Program-made: the position numbers and the translations under genes
Part shown: one piece after another, positions 26,764-36,100 of the stretch
Numbering within the stretch: the stretch's first letter is position 1
How the letters are laid out: every line of letters starts with the position of its first letter
Assembly (NCBI RefSeq): GCF_036010325.1
Contig: NZ_CP108549.1
Coordinates: forward strand, 868,001-932,000
Origin: Streptomyces sp. NBC_01210
Lineage (GTDB): Bacteria; Actinomycetota; Actinomycetes; Streptomycetales; Streptomycetaceae
Reading direction: 5' to 3'
DNA length: 64,000 bases
Notes under the pieces: model-generated
What the model was told of the DNA's origin: nothing
Seen by the model: only the letters and a program-made list of their open reading frames with translations
The model's database searches: none

Positions 26764-27957
26764 TCAGAACCAGTTGACGGTCAGGGGGAAGGTGGTGCCG
26801 GCAGAGGCCGCGGTGGAGTCGGTGGCGGTGGCGGTGATCCGGACGGTGCCGGTCTGCCAGGGTTTTCCGGAGATACGGCCGGTCGAGGTGTCGATGGACA
26901 GGCCGAACGGGAGTCCCGCGGCGCTGTACTTGAGCGGCGTCCTGCCGCCGGTCGCGGTGATCTGGATGGTGCAGCTCTGGTTGAACTTGCACGTCTGCGC
27001 ACCGGGGTTGGCCACGCTCAGATCCCCGCCGGGCGGCGGAGTGCCGTCGCCGAAGACCTCGGTGACGGGGGTCGCGCTCGCCGCGTTGCCGGCGTGGGTG
27101 GTGCCGAACAGGTCCTCGAAAGTGCGCAGCAGGTCGTAGTGGTTGTACGCGCCGCTGAACGTGCCCTGCTTGACCTTGGCCCCGGAGAAGACTGTGGCGA
27201 TCCGGTTGGAGCCGAGGTAGTTGTCCTCGTCCCAAGTGAGCACCAGCAGACTGTTGTTGACCCTGGCCCACTGGGCATAGGCATCGAGGTTGTTCTTCAC
27301 CCATGTGTCTCCGGTGCCGACGGAGCAGGAGTGCATGTCACTGCACTGGTTCGGGACGACGAACGACAGGTGCGGCAGCTGGGTGAAGTCGCTCTTCGGG
27401 AACTGCGCCCAGGTCTTGCCGGTGTTGAGAGGCACGTTCTTGAAGGCGAACCAGGGGTTGTGCTTCTGCGCGTACTGGCCGTTCGTGCAGGCGGTGGAGC
27501 CCTCGCTCGGCAGGTCCTCGTTGTAGGTGGCGAAGGTCTTGCCGGCGGCGGTCAGCTCCTGTCCGAGGTTGGCGGCGCTCATGGACTGCGGTGTGTAGCA
27601 GCCGTCGCCCGTGATGCCCTGGGTGCTGCCGGAGAAGAGGTTGAAGTAGTTCGGCTGGCTGGGGTGGGTCAGCGCCTTCATGCCGGTCAGACTGGCGCCG
27701 GCGTTCGCGAGCTGGTTGATGTAGGGCGCGTTGGAGCTGCCGATGATCTCGCCGTACTGCTTGTTCTCGAAGACGACGACGATGACGTGGTCGTAACCGG
27801 GCAGCGCGGCATCCGCCTTCGGCGCTGCGGCATGCGAGTCGGCCGCGCCGAGGGTGGCGACCAGACAGAGCGTGCTGAAGATCCCGGCGGCAGTAGTGCG
27901 CCACCTGCTGGTGCTGCTGCCGTCCGGTGACCGTTCCGGTAGGGCTCTTGGCTCCAT
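26764..27957 (-). CDS. Secreted phosphoesterase/acid phosphatase-like protein with C-terminal Ig-like domain
   Basis: A 397-residue protein with a signal peptide (about 22-45). The phosphoesterase domain (about 55-305) begins D-H-V-I-V-V-V-F-E-N-K with later T-H-P-S-Q-P-N-Y and T-W-D-E-D-N motifs that supply metal ligands, as in AcpA and the phospholipase C superfamily. A C-terminal beta domain (about 320-397) with G-L-P-F-G-L-S-I-D-T-S-T-G-R-I-S-G matches He_PIG-type Ig-like repeats. AAGGAGGAAC precedes the ATG. It follows the galactokinase-like gene by 22 bases. It may remove a phosphate from an exported intermediate, or simply scavenge phosphate. Confidence 0.82.
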   Translation of the reverse strand: MEPRALPERSPDGSSTSRWRTTAAGIFSTLCLVATLGAADSHAAAPKADAALPGYDHVIVVVFENKQYGEIIGSSNAPYINQLANAGASLTGMKALTHPSQPNYFNLFSGSTQGITGDGCYTPQSMSAANLGQELTAAGKTFATYNEDLPSEGSTACTNGQYAQKHNPWFAFKNVPLNTGKTWAQFPKSDFTQLPHLSFVVPNQCSDMHSCSVGTGDTWVKNNLDAYAQWARVNNSLLVLTWDEDNYLGSNRIATVFSGAKVKQGTFSGAYNHYDLLRTFEDLFGTTHAGNAASATPVTEVFGDGTPPPGGDLSVANPGAQTCKFNQSCTIQITATGGRTPLKYSAAGLPFGLSIDTSTGRISGKPWQTGTVRITATATDSTAASAGTTFPLTVNWF

Positions 27958-27979
27958 GAGGGTGTTCCTCCTTGTCCTC

Positions 27980-28909
27980 TCACTCCTCGCGGCGGGCCGC
28001 GCCCGCCACGGCGATGTTCAGGAAGCGCGGTACGGGCCGTCCGCGGCTGCGGAACTCCTCGGCCACGGTGGTACGGAGGGTCGTCAGCCGGTCCTGCGGC
28101 AACAGCACCAGGGCACTGCGCCCCGGCTCTCGTCCGGGCCGCCAGGCGGCGAACGCACCTGCGCGCCGAGCGGCGTCCAGCGCGCGCCGGATGTCAGCGG
28201 CGCCGGGTCCCTCGCCGCGTGTCACCAAGAGCATCAGCTTCGCCCCGTGTTCGGGCGGGTCGAAGGGGATACGCCGTCGGCGGCCGTTGTCGAGCAGCAG
28301 AGCCCTGCCGGGGCGTGCGAAGAGCACGGCCTGCCTCAGGGCCTCGTCACCGGCGGGCGCCGCTGCCCGGGCGAGGGCGGCGAGTCGGCCACGCGGCGGT
28401 CGCGGTCTGGTGCCGTCGGCGTGCAGATCGGCGACTGCGAGGGCCACGGCGCACTCCAGCGGCTCCGTGCTCGAGAGTCCGGCCGCCGCGGTCAGCGTGG
28501 AGTGGATGTGCAGGTCGATGCCGCCACGGCCGTATCCGGCGCGGGCCATGGTACGCAGCAGGGCGTAGCTGCGGGCGGCCCAGTCGGGGTGGGGCAATGG
28601 CGGTCCGGTGAGCGGGAGTTCGCAGCTCTGCGCGGGGTGGGCGAGGGAGCTCAGCCGTGCCAGGCCGTCCTCGCGCGGGGCCGCGGCCGCTGCCACGGGC
28701 CAGCCGGCCGCGGCGACGACGCGGGGGGAGCCCAGATGGAAAGCGTGCGGGGCGCTCCACACCGTGGCCGGGGGACGGTCGTGCGCCGATTCGAGGGCAT
28801 AGGCGACCAGCCGGAAGAGCGGGTCGGCGGTGTGGCGGCGGGCGATGTCCAACGTGCTCGTGGCCGTGCTCATGTCCGCGCTCGTGGCCGTGCTCATGGT
28901 CGTACTCAT
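27980..28909 (-). CDS. Degenerate galactokinase-like GHMP protein
   Basis: A 309-residue soluble protein. Residues about 50-75 and 130-160 align with galactokinase: I-D-L-H-I-H-S-T-L-T-A-A-A-G-L-S-S-T-E-P corresponds to the GHMP motif 2 (G-L-S-S at 144-147). Motif 1, which in real galactokinases is P-G-R-V-N-L-I-G-E-H and binds the sugar, is replaced by S-A-P-H-A-F-H-L-G, so the catalytic and sugar-binding acids are missing. It is also ~80 residues shorter than GalK. It may be a non-catalytic sugar-binding or regulatory homologue. Three in-frame ATGs lie in an 18-bp repeat at the 5' end, so the exact start is uncertain. Confidence 0.6.
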   Translation of the reverse strand: MSTTMSTATSADMSTATSTLDIARRHTADPLFRLVAYALESAHDRPPATVWSAPHAFHLGSPRVVAAAGWPVAAAAAPREDGLARLSSLAHPAQSCELPLTGPPLPHPDWAARSYALLRTMARAGYGRGGIDLHIHSTLTAAAGLSSTEPLECAVALAVADLHADGTRPRPPRGRLAALARAAAPAGDEALRQAVLFARPGRALLLDNGRRRRIPFDPPEHGAKLMLLVTRGEGPGAADIRRALDAARRAGAFAAWRPGREPGRSALVLLPQDRLTTLRTTVAEEFRSRGRPVPRFLNIAVAGAARREE

Positions 28910-28914
28910 CTTCG

Positions 28915-30792
28915 TCACCCCGTCTCGTGAGCCGCCGGCGTCCTGCGGGCCAGCAGGCGGTAGGCATTGCCCCCTTCGGTGGCGCGGGCCACTGCCGCAC
29001 GCACTTGGTCGAGGGCTGCCGCGACGGCGAAGCACGGCAGCGCCGCGGTGTGCACGACGGTGCGGACCACCCGCCGGGTGCGGGTCGCGGTGCCCGGTCC
29101 CCAAGGGGCGTACGGGTGAGGGGCGAGCCGGTTCGCGGTGAGGAGGACGGCACCGACGAAGTCGCAGGACTGGTGGGCCGCGCCGTGCTCCTCCGCCAGG
29201 ACGGTGAATCCGCGGTCGGCCAGTGCCTGCCGGAGGTTGGCGATCGGGATGAGGTGCTGGTGCTGGGGCTGGAACCAGGGCAGCCAGTGCGGGCCGAGGA
29301 GGCGGGCGAGCCGTGATTCGGGGTCCGGCAGCTCGATGAGCAGATGCCCGCCGGGGGCCAGCACGGCGGCGGCCGCGTCGAGTTCGGCGAGCGGCTCGCG
29401 GGTGTGCTCCAGATAGTGGTACATGCTGACGGTGTCGTAGCGGTGGACGAGCCCGGCGGCGAGATCGGGGAACTGCCCCTGGTGGGCGGTGCCGACCCAG
29501 CCGCGTGCCTCCGCCTCACGTACGGCGGCGCTCATGTCCAGACCGTCGAAGCGGGTGCCTGGCCAGATATCGCGCGCGCTGTCGCAGAAGTGACCGTGCC
29601 CGGTGCCCACGTCGAGCCAGGCGGTGGGCGTCCCGAACGGCTTGAGCATGGCGGCGCGGGCACGGTACGAGCGGCCCATCGTGCCGAACACCTGGGCCGC
29701 GCCTCCGACGCCCAGGCCCTCGTAGAAGTCGCGGTAGTAGAAGTCGAGGCCGTCCAGGGAGAGGCGGGGGTTCTGGAAGACGTGTCCGCACTCGGCGCAC
29801 TGTTCGAGGGTGAAACGGCCCGGCTTGCCCTGGAGCAGATCGGGTACGCGGATACGCACCGAGAGCCGGATGGATCCGCACCAGGGGCAGTCGTCGCGAC
29901 GGGGCTCGAAGAACCGGTCGGTTCCGGCCTTGAGTTCGGCGGCATAGGCGGGGCGCAGCGCCTCCAGCTCGGGAGACGTTCCGGCCGGTCCTGAGCGGTC
30001 GCTCGAGGCCGTACGCAGAGCGGCGCCGAGCGAGTACAGGGGCCGCGCTGCGGTGGCGCGGATCAGGTCGGCCGGGCGCAGCGGGGTGCGCGGGCCGCCG
30101 AGGATCAGGGCCGGCTGCAGCCAGTACAGCGCGGCGGCCGCCGCCCCCCAGCCACCGTCCGCGACGGCCGCCCGGACGAGCAGGGCGAGACCGGCCAGTT
30201 GAGCAACGGTCAGCAGGCCCGGGGGCAGCCCTTGGGCGCGCAGTTCCGCGGCACGGCGGGCGGGGTCGGGAGCCGGCGCGGCCAGGCCGGGTGCGATGGC
30301 GACGCCGGTGGCGGCGGGGGCGTACGGCTTCAACCGCCTCAGGAGGGTGTGAAGTTCGGCGGGGCCGGGACACGAGTCGGGACCGGTGTCGCACTCCACG
30401 CCGGCCCGGTGCCGGACGTCCTCGGCGATCAGCAGGGCGTGTCCCGCGCCGCGGCCGTCGGCCGTGCGGTTGTAGCGGGCGGCGCTGAGGTCGAGGATCC
30501 GGAGCAGGCTCAGAGCGCGCTCCGTGTCGAGGCGGGCGGGAACCAGGTCGAGTACCTGAAGGCCGGTCCGTTCGGCGTGGGCGACGGCGGCGCGCACCGT
30601 GGCGTCGTCGACCTCGACTCCGCGGGCGCTGATCAGGTGCCAGCGGCCCGGAGTCGGTGCGGTGTGGGTGGGGGAGGCCGGTTCCAGGACGGGTAGGGCG
30701 CGCAGTCTGCGGCGAGCGCGCACGGTGCCCGCGGTGAGCCCGACCAGTGCGACGATCGCGGCCCATGGGAGGTCAGTCGGGAACGGCGTCAT
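28915..30792 (-). CDS. Zn-ribbon class I SAM methyltransferase with N-terminal extension
   Basis: A 625-residue protein. The first ~270 residues include two hydrophobic stretches and a Rossmann-like region that may be a decayed glycosyltransferase-like domain. A zinc ribbon (C-P-W-C-G near 310 and C-A-E-C-G near 340) is followed by a methyltransferase domain with motif I L-D-V-G-T-G-H-G-H-F near 393 and the H-x-L-E-H-T motif. The Zn-ribbon/methyltransferase pair is common in sugar or lipid C- or O-methylation. Its ATG overlaps the glycosyltransferase stop (ATGA). The reading frame stays open far upstream, but that part is antisense or out of frame to the neighbouring genes. Confidence 0.8.
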   Translation of the reverse strand: MTPFPTDLPWAAIVALVGLTAGTVRARRRLRALPVLEPASPTHTAPTPGRWHLISARGVEVDDATVRAAVAHAERTGLQVLDLVPARLDTERALSLLRILDLSAARYNRTADGRGAGHALLIAEDVRHRAGVECDTGPDSCPGPAELHTLLRRLKPYAPAATGVAIAPGLAAPAPDPARRAAELRAQGLPPGLLTVAQLAGLALLVRAAVADGGWGAAAAALYWLQPALILGGPRTPLRPADLIRATAARPLYSLGAALRTASSDRSGPAGTSPELEALRPAYAAELKAGTDRFFEPRRDDCPWCGSIRLSVRIRVPDLLQGKPGRFTLEQCAECGHVFQNPRLSLDGLDFYYRDFYEGLGVGGAAQVFGTMGRSYRARAAMLKPFGTPTAWLDVGTGHGHFCDSARDIWPGTRFDGLDMSAAVREAEARGWVGTAHQGQFPDLAAGLVHRYDTVSMYHYLEHTREPLAELDAAAAVLAPGGHLLIELPDPESRLARLLGPHWLPWFQPQHQHLIPIANLRQALADRGFTVLAEEHGAAHQSCDFVGAVLLTANRLAPHPYAPWGPGTATRTRRVVRTVVHTAALPCFAVAAALDQVRAAVARATEGGNAYRLLARRTPAAHETG

Positions 30793-31955
30793 ATCAGTTT
30801 CTCCAACTGGTCGGCCGCGGCCGCGGCACCGCCGGCCGCGGCGAACGAGGCCTGGATGCGGCGGGCGGCCCGGCGGTGGGCGGGGTCGTCGAGTGCGGCG
30901 TCGAGTGCGGCATGGAGTTCGTCCGCGCGGGCCCGGCCGAAGCGGACCCGGATCCCGGCACCTGCCGCAGCGACCTGCTGGGCGACGATCGGCTGGTCGT
31001 CGCGGATCGGGGCGACGACCAGGGGCAGGCCGTGCGCGAGTGCCTCGCAGACCGTGTTGTGGCCGCCGTGGCAGACGACGGCGTCGAGGTGGGGCAACAG
31101 CTGGAGCTGGGGAACGTGTTCCAGCAGCAGGACATGATCCGGTACTTCGCCGACCACGTCCCTGGGCGCGGCCAGGATCAGCTGCACACGGTCGGCGAGC
31201 CGTTCGGCGGCCTGCAGCACCGCGGCGTAGAAACGGCCGCCGGCCTCGCGGTTGAGCGTGCCGAGCGATACCAGGACCCGCCGCCGTACGGGATCGAGCC
31301 GCCGCCACGGAAAGGCCGAGCCGTCGGACGGGCGGGGGCTCATTGCGGGGCCGACGAAGGCATAGTGCCCGGGGTAGGGCTCGTCCGCGCCGACCAGTTC
31401 GAGCGTGGAGAAGACCAGGACCAGGCGGTCCGAGTAACGCGGGTCCCAGCCGCCCGGTGCGCCGGAGTCGGCGAGCAGTCCGGCGATCCGCTCCGCCACC
31501 CACTCCCCCACTCTGGGGAAGCCGGCGAAGGGCCGGGTGAATTCGGCCGAGGTCGTCGCCGACGTCACCCACGGCAGCCCGCGCCGCTGCGCGATCACCG
31601 CGCCTGCGAGGGCCTGCTGGTCGACGACGAGCAGATCGGGGGCGTACGCGTCGACCGCCGCATCGACACCCGACAGCATCGCGTGGGCGAGCGGGATGAG
31701 CGCCTCCTCCCAAAGGAAGCGCAGGGCGGCGACGCCGCGCAGATCGCGCCAGTGCGCGTGCAGCGAACCGTAGGCCGCGGGCCCGGCTCGGTCGCCGGAA
31801 GGAAACAGCGCGGCGCCCGCCGGCAGGAGTCGGGGCAGCACTTCGGCGGGGCCCGTCCAGGCCACCCGATGACCGCGCGCGGCCAGCTCGGCGGCGACGG
31901 CGACGGTGGGGTTGATGTGCCCGGCGAGCGGCGGGACGACGAACAGGGCCTTCAT
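30789..31955 (-). CDS. MGT-family glycosyltransferase (GT1)
   Basis: A 388-residue GT-B fold glycosyltransferase. The N-terminus begins M-K-A-L-F-V-V-P-P-L-A-G-H-I-N-P, the acceptor-side motif with the catalytic His. The C-terminal donor site has H-G-G-H-N-T-V-C-E-A-L (near 305) followed by P-x-x-D-D-Q-P. This is the macrolide/lipid glycosyltransferase group (MGT), which transfers a sugar from an NDP-sugar to a polyketide or lipid alcohol. The ATG overlaps the hydrolase stop (ATGA). It is the best indication that the PKS product is glycosylated. Confidence 0.87.
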   Translation of the reverse strand: MKALFVVPPLAGHINPTVAVAAELAARGHRVAWTGPAEVLPRLLPAGAALFPSGDRAGPAAYGSLHAHWRDLRGVAALRFLWEEALIPLAHAMLSGVDAAVDAYAPDLLVVDQQALAGAVIAQRRGLPWVTSATTSAEFTRPFAGFPRVGEWVAERIAGLLADSGAPGGWDPRYSDRLVLVFSTLELVGADEPYPGHYAFVGPAMSPRPSDGSAFPWRRLDPVRRRVLVSLGTLNREAGGRFYAAVLQAAERLADRVQLILAAPRDVVGEVPDHVLLLEHVPQLQLLPHLDAVVCHGGHNTVCEALAHGLPLVVAPIRDDQPIVAQQVAAAGAGIRVRFGRARADELHAALDAALDDPAHRRAARRIQASFAAAGGAAAAADQLEKLI

Positions 31956-32812
31956 ACGACCACCGCCTGGGCGCGCTCGGAGCATCCGGAGCGCTGGGCG
32001 AGCTCGGCGCTTTCAGAGCGCGGCCGTGCGGCTTCGGCCAGTCGGTCGAGCACCGCACGCCGGAGCTCGTCGGTGCCGCCCTGGAGCACGTCGTGACCCA
32101 GGCCCGGGATGATACGGACGGCGCAGTTGGGTGCGTGGTGGGACAGTTCGCGGGCACCCGGGACGAGTTCGGAGTGCTCGCCGCAGACGGCCAGCACCGG
32201 GCAGCGCACCCGGGCGAAGTCCGCCGGCGTGAACGGCCGGCTCGCCGCGATGTCGTCGATCAGGGTGGTGCGGTTGAGGAGCTCGTCGGCCGTGGCGGTC
32301 AGCCGGGCGGCCTTGCGCGCACCGAGTGAGGAGAGTTCCTGCGGCACCTGGCTGCCTTCGAGGGCGAGGGCTGCGACGGACAGTGTGTCGAGCATGTTCT
32401 CGATCCAGGGACCGTTCAGCGGGGCCTCGACCAGGACGAGCCCGGCGACGAGGTCGGGGCGCGCGAGTGCGGTGTGCAGCGCGATCGTGCCGCCGTAGCT
32501 GTTGCCTACGAGGGTTACGGGGCGTTCGTCGAGGCCCAGGGCGGTGAGCAGGGCGGTCAGGTCCCGTACGGCGGTGCCGATGTCGTAACCGGTGGGGGGT
32601 CGCTCGGTGCGGCCGTGGCCGCGCAGGTCGTAGAGGACGACGTCGTGGCCGGCTCGCGCGGCGGGGACGGCGAGGGTGGCGTAGAAGCTGGAGAGGTTGT
32701 CGACGACCAGACCGTGGAGGAAGACGACGGTCGTGCCCGCGGTACGGCTCACGTCACCGCCGGGCAGCCGGTGGACGTGGAAGCGGAGGGAGTTGGCGAG
32801 GACTTCGGCCAT
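31952..32812 (-). CDS. Alpha/beta hydrolase
   Basis: A 286-residue hydrolase fold: H-G oxyanion strand near 33, nucleophile elbow G-N-S-Y-G-G with S105, and the catalytic His in P-G-L-G-H-D-V (H240); the acid is probably in the C-G-E-H-S region. It lies 7 bases after the ACP gene. Likely tasks in such a cluster are release or proofreading of acyl chains from the ACP, or ester hydrolysis, but neither is shown directly. Confidence 0.85.
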   Translation of the reverse strand: MAEVLANSLRFHVHRLPGGDVSRTAGTTVVFLHGLVVDNLSSFYATLAVPAARAGHDVVLYDLRGHGRTERPPTGYDIGTAVRDLTALLTALGLDERPVTLVGNSYGGTIALHTALARPDLVAGLVLVEAPLNGPWIENMLDTLSVAALALEGSQVPQELSSLGARKAARLTATADELLNRTTLIDDIAASRPFTPADFARVRCPVLAVCGEHSELVPGARELSHHAPNCAVRIIPGLGHDVLQGGTDELRRAVLDRLAEAARPRSESAELAQRSGCSERAQAVVV

Positions 32813-32819
32813 GGCGGGT

Positions 32820-33170
32820 TCAGGCGGCGGGGGCCGGGGCCGGAGCGGGAGCGGCCGTCGGGGCGGGCGTGGGCGTGGGAGCCGGCGTCGGTGTGTCGGC
32901 GATATGGGACACCAGGTCGCCGACCGTCATGGCCAGGATCTCCTCCATGTCCTTCTCGGCCAGGAACGCGATCAGGTCCACCGCTGTGCCGTACCGCTGC
33001 TGGAGCAGCTCGGCGAGCGCGACGAACTCAATGCTCTCCAGCGCCAGGTCCTCGTTGAACGTGGTCTCCAACGTGACCTCCTCCGCGAGGAGAAACTCGT
33101 CGCCGACCGTCTCGACGAGCATGGCGGTGATCTCGGCGAGTATGCGTTCGGCCGTGGGGTCAGATGCCAT
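32820..33170 (-). CDS. Stand-alone acyl carrier protein
   Basis: A 116-residue ACP. The phosphopantetheine attachment motif is D-L-A-L-E-S-I-E-F (S46), and the helical fold covers about 1-90. The final ~25 residues are an unusual alternating Ala/Pro/Thr tail that could act as a flexible linker to a partner enzyme. Its ATG lies inside the last codons of the upstream synthase (11-base overlap), implying matched expression. The PPTase domain at the C-terminus of that synthase is a natural candidate to load it. Confidence 0.88.
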   Translation of the reverse strand: MASDPTAERILAEITAMLVETVGDEFLLAEEVTLETTFNEDLALESIEFVALAELLQQRYGTAVDLIAFLAEKDMEEILAMTVGDLVSHIADTPTPAPTPTPAPTAAPAPAPAPAA

Positions 33171-36100
33171 GGCTGGCCTCCGTCGGGGTGGGGGTGACTG
33201 AGCGGGCGGGAGTGCGGGCCGGGACGGTCCACGCGACGACGAAGACCTCGGGTGGGGTGTCCGGGCCCGGCCGGTCGTGGACCGTGCTGATCCGAACGGT
33301 GTGGCTACGGCCCTCGGGAGAGGTCACACGGAGCCCGGTGGATCCGTCGGTGACGGTCCACTGCCGCAGGCGTCCGCCCAGGCCCGCGCCCTCCGCCTTG
33401 GCGGCGGCTTCCTTGGCGCACCAGAGTGCGGTGAGGGCCTGCGCGAGGCCGGCCCCTTCCCGCGCGGCGAGTTGCCCGGCGAGTCGCCGCTCGTCGGAGG
33501 TGAGCGCGATACGGCTCAGTGCGCCGGGGTCGTCGGTGACGGCCTCGATGTCGATGCCGACAGCCTGGGCGGTATGGGCGTACGCGACAGCCAGCCGGTC
33601 CTTGTGGGCGAGGGAGAGCCGGAGTCCGGCGGCGAGCGGGCCTTCCGTGCGGGGGCGGCCGTGTTCGTCGTTGCCGACCGGGATCTCCACGGGGAAGAGC
33701 GGCCCCGCGCCGTCGTCCCAGAGGAGCTGGCGCACCGCGTCCTTCGCGGCGATCCGCCCGAGCAGCCAGGCCGCGCGGGCCCGCGGCGGGCGCTGCTCGT
33801 ACACCGCGCGCTCGGCGGCGCCCAGATAGCGCCGCATCACCAGCTCCTGCGAGGCGGGGTCGGTCCAGCGGCGCCGCGCCAGGCACCAGCCGCCCGGCTG
33901 AGGCTCGCCGATACCGCAGATCTCGGGGGTGAACTTCATCGGCCACACCCGCTCGTCGGCGGCGAAGCGCCGGTAGGTCCAGCCTTCCAGGCGGGCCCAG
34001 AGTGTGCCGTCGGCGGAGGTGAGCTCCACGTCGCCCCGTACGGAGTCCGGCCGCACGGCCCGGATACGGGCGGTGGCGCGCAGGAGTTCGCCGTCGCGGG
34101 GGGCTGGTCCGTACAGGCGGACCCGCTCCAGCGACGCCGGGAAGACCAGTCGGTCGGCGGTGAGGCGCAACTGCATCCAGTGGCCGAGCAGTTGCCCGGC
34201 GGCATCCAGCAGCGCGCCCGGCGCGGGCAGGGAGCGCAGCAGCCCGCGGATACCGTCCTCGGCGACGGCGGTCACTTCGTGCACACCGGCGAATCCCGGC
34301 CCGTGGAACATCCATCGGTCGCGGTAGAGGGCTTCGGCGCTGACGGGCGGTGGCCCTTCGCCGGTGAGTGGGGCGGGGTCGGGAGCGGGGCGGGCGGTGT
34401 GCCGGTCGGCGAGCACGACGGTGACGGTCGCGCACCCGCCTATCTCGACGCGTACCCGGTCGCTGCCGTCGGTGGCGGGTGTCGTGGTGATCTCCGCATC
34501 AACGGGCGGAGCGACGGGCAGCCAGCGCAGGGCCCTTACGTCGTCGAAGCCGGCCACCACGCGTCCGGGCTCGGATTGGCGTGCGGCGTCGGCGGCCAGC
34601 TCGAGCAGCGTGGTCATGGGGACGACCGGGAAGCGGTCGGAGGGCTCGGGCCAGGTGTCGGGCTGGAGATAGACGCAGTGGTCAAGGACGTACGGCATGG
34701 TCTCGAGAGAGAGCCGACGCCGGGTGCGGTGGGGAGGGGGCGGTGCGGGGGCGGCCGGGACGCGGGAGACGGCCGGTGCGGCTTGCTGCCGAGCGCTGGT
34801 TCTCGCGGCGGGCGGGGCGGGGACACCGACAGCGGGCGGGGCGGCGACCCCGGGCGCATACGCCGCCGAGGACTGGCCTGCACTCGGTGCCACGGCGGGG
34901 GCCGCCGCCCGGCTGGCTTCGACAACGGTGCGTGCCGCGCCCTCTGTCTCCTCCAGTACGGCGTCCAGGGCCGACAGCAGCGCAGGATGGCCGGCGACGG
35001 GTGACCGGGTCGGCCGGGTCGGCCCGCCCAGGTGCAGCGCGGGCGCGGCGGCACCCATGCTCACCAGCGGGGAGCCGAGATCGAGCCGTACCGGACCGTG
35101 CGCGGAGGCGACAGGCGCGGCGTGCGCCGCCGGCTCGACGGTTGCGGCACCGTCGAGCCGTACGAGGCTCTGCGCGTCGGCCGTGGGCCTGTCGGGTGGT
35201 GCGAGCGCGGCCGGCGGGACGGGGGCGGCATCAGCAGAAGCCGGAGCGGCGGACGTCTCGGGAACCGCGGAGGCCGGCACCGCGGGCGAAGGCGGCTCAT
35301 GCTCCGTCAGCCGCTCCCAGCGCGGATTCAGCCCCTCCGTCCACAACGCCGCAGCCAGCCGCCGCAGTTGGTCAAGGCCGCTGCCGCCGCGGCCCGCGCC
35401 CGCCGAGACCGCGAGGTGCGCCCGGCCGTGCAACGTGTCCCCCACGAAACCGGGGAGGCTGCCCGGACCCATCTGGACGAAGGCCCGTACGCCCTCCGCG
35501 TACAGCCGCGCCGTCAGCTCCCGGAAGCGCACCGGCTCCAGCAGGTGGCGCAGCACCACCTCCCGGACTTCGTGCTCGGGCTCCGGATACGTGGTGCCCG
35601 TGGTCGCCGACCAGACGGGCACGGTCTGGGGACGCAGTGGCAGCGCGGCGAACGCGGCGCGCACCTGGTCGAGATACGGCGCCCACATCGGCGTATGGAA
35701 GCCCGATCGAAAGGGCAGCTCCTGGGCGAGCACACCCTCGGCGGCCAACCGGGTCAGCGCTTCGGCCACCGGACCGGGCTCGCCGCACAGCACCGACTGG
35801 TGCGGGCAGTTGTCATGGCTGACGGCGACGCGGTCCAGCCCGCGCAGCGCGTCGGCGGCCTGGCGCGCACCGCAGCCGAGTGCCGCGTACACCAGATCGG
35901 GGACGTCGAGATCGCCCGGCCGCAGCGAGTCGAGGAAGGTGTCGACGGCGCGCTGCGGGTACATCCCGGCGACCACCATGGCGGTCCACTCGCCGAGGCT
36001 GTGCCCGGCCAGGAGGTCCGCCTCGATGCCGAGTTCGGGGAGGACTCGGGCGAAGAGCCGTCCGACGGCTATGGCGTCGACCGCCCGCTCCACCAGCGTG

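Noticed and set aside
30793..32157. N-terminal extension of the methyltransferase frame to about 1,080 residues
   Set aside because: The extra part lies over the glycosyltransferase and hydrolase genes in the same direction but another frame, and is Arg/Pro-rich; the ATG at 30792 overlaps the glycosyltransferase stop as a normal coupled start.
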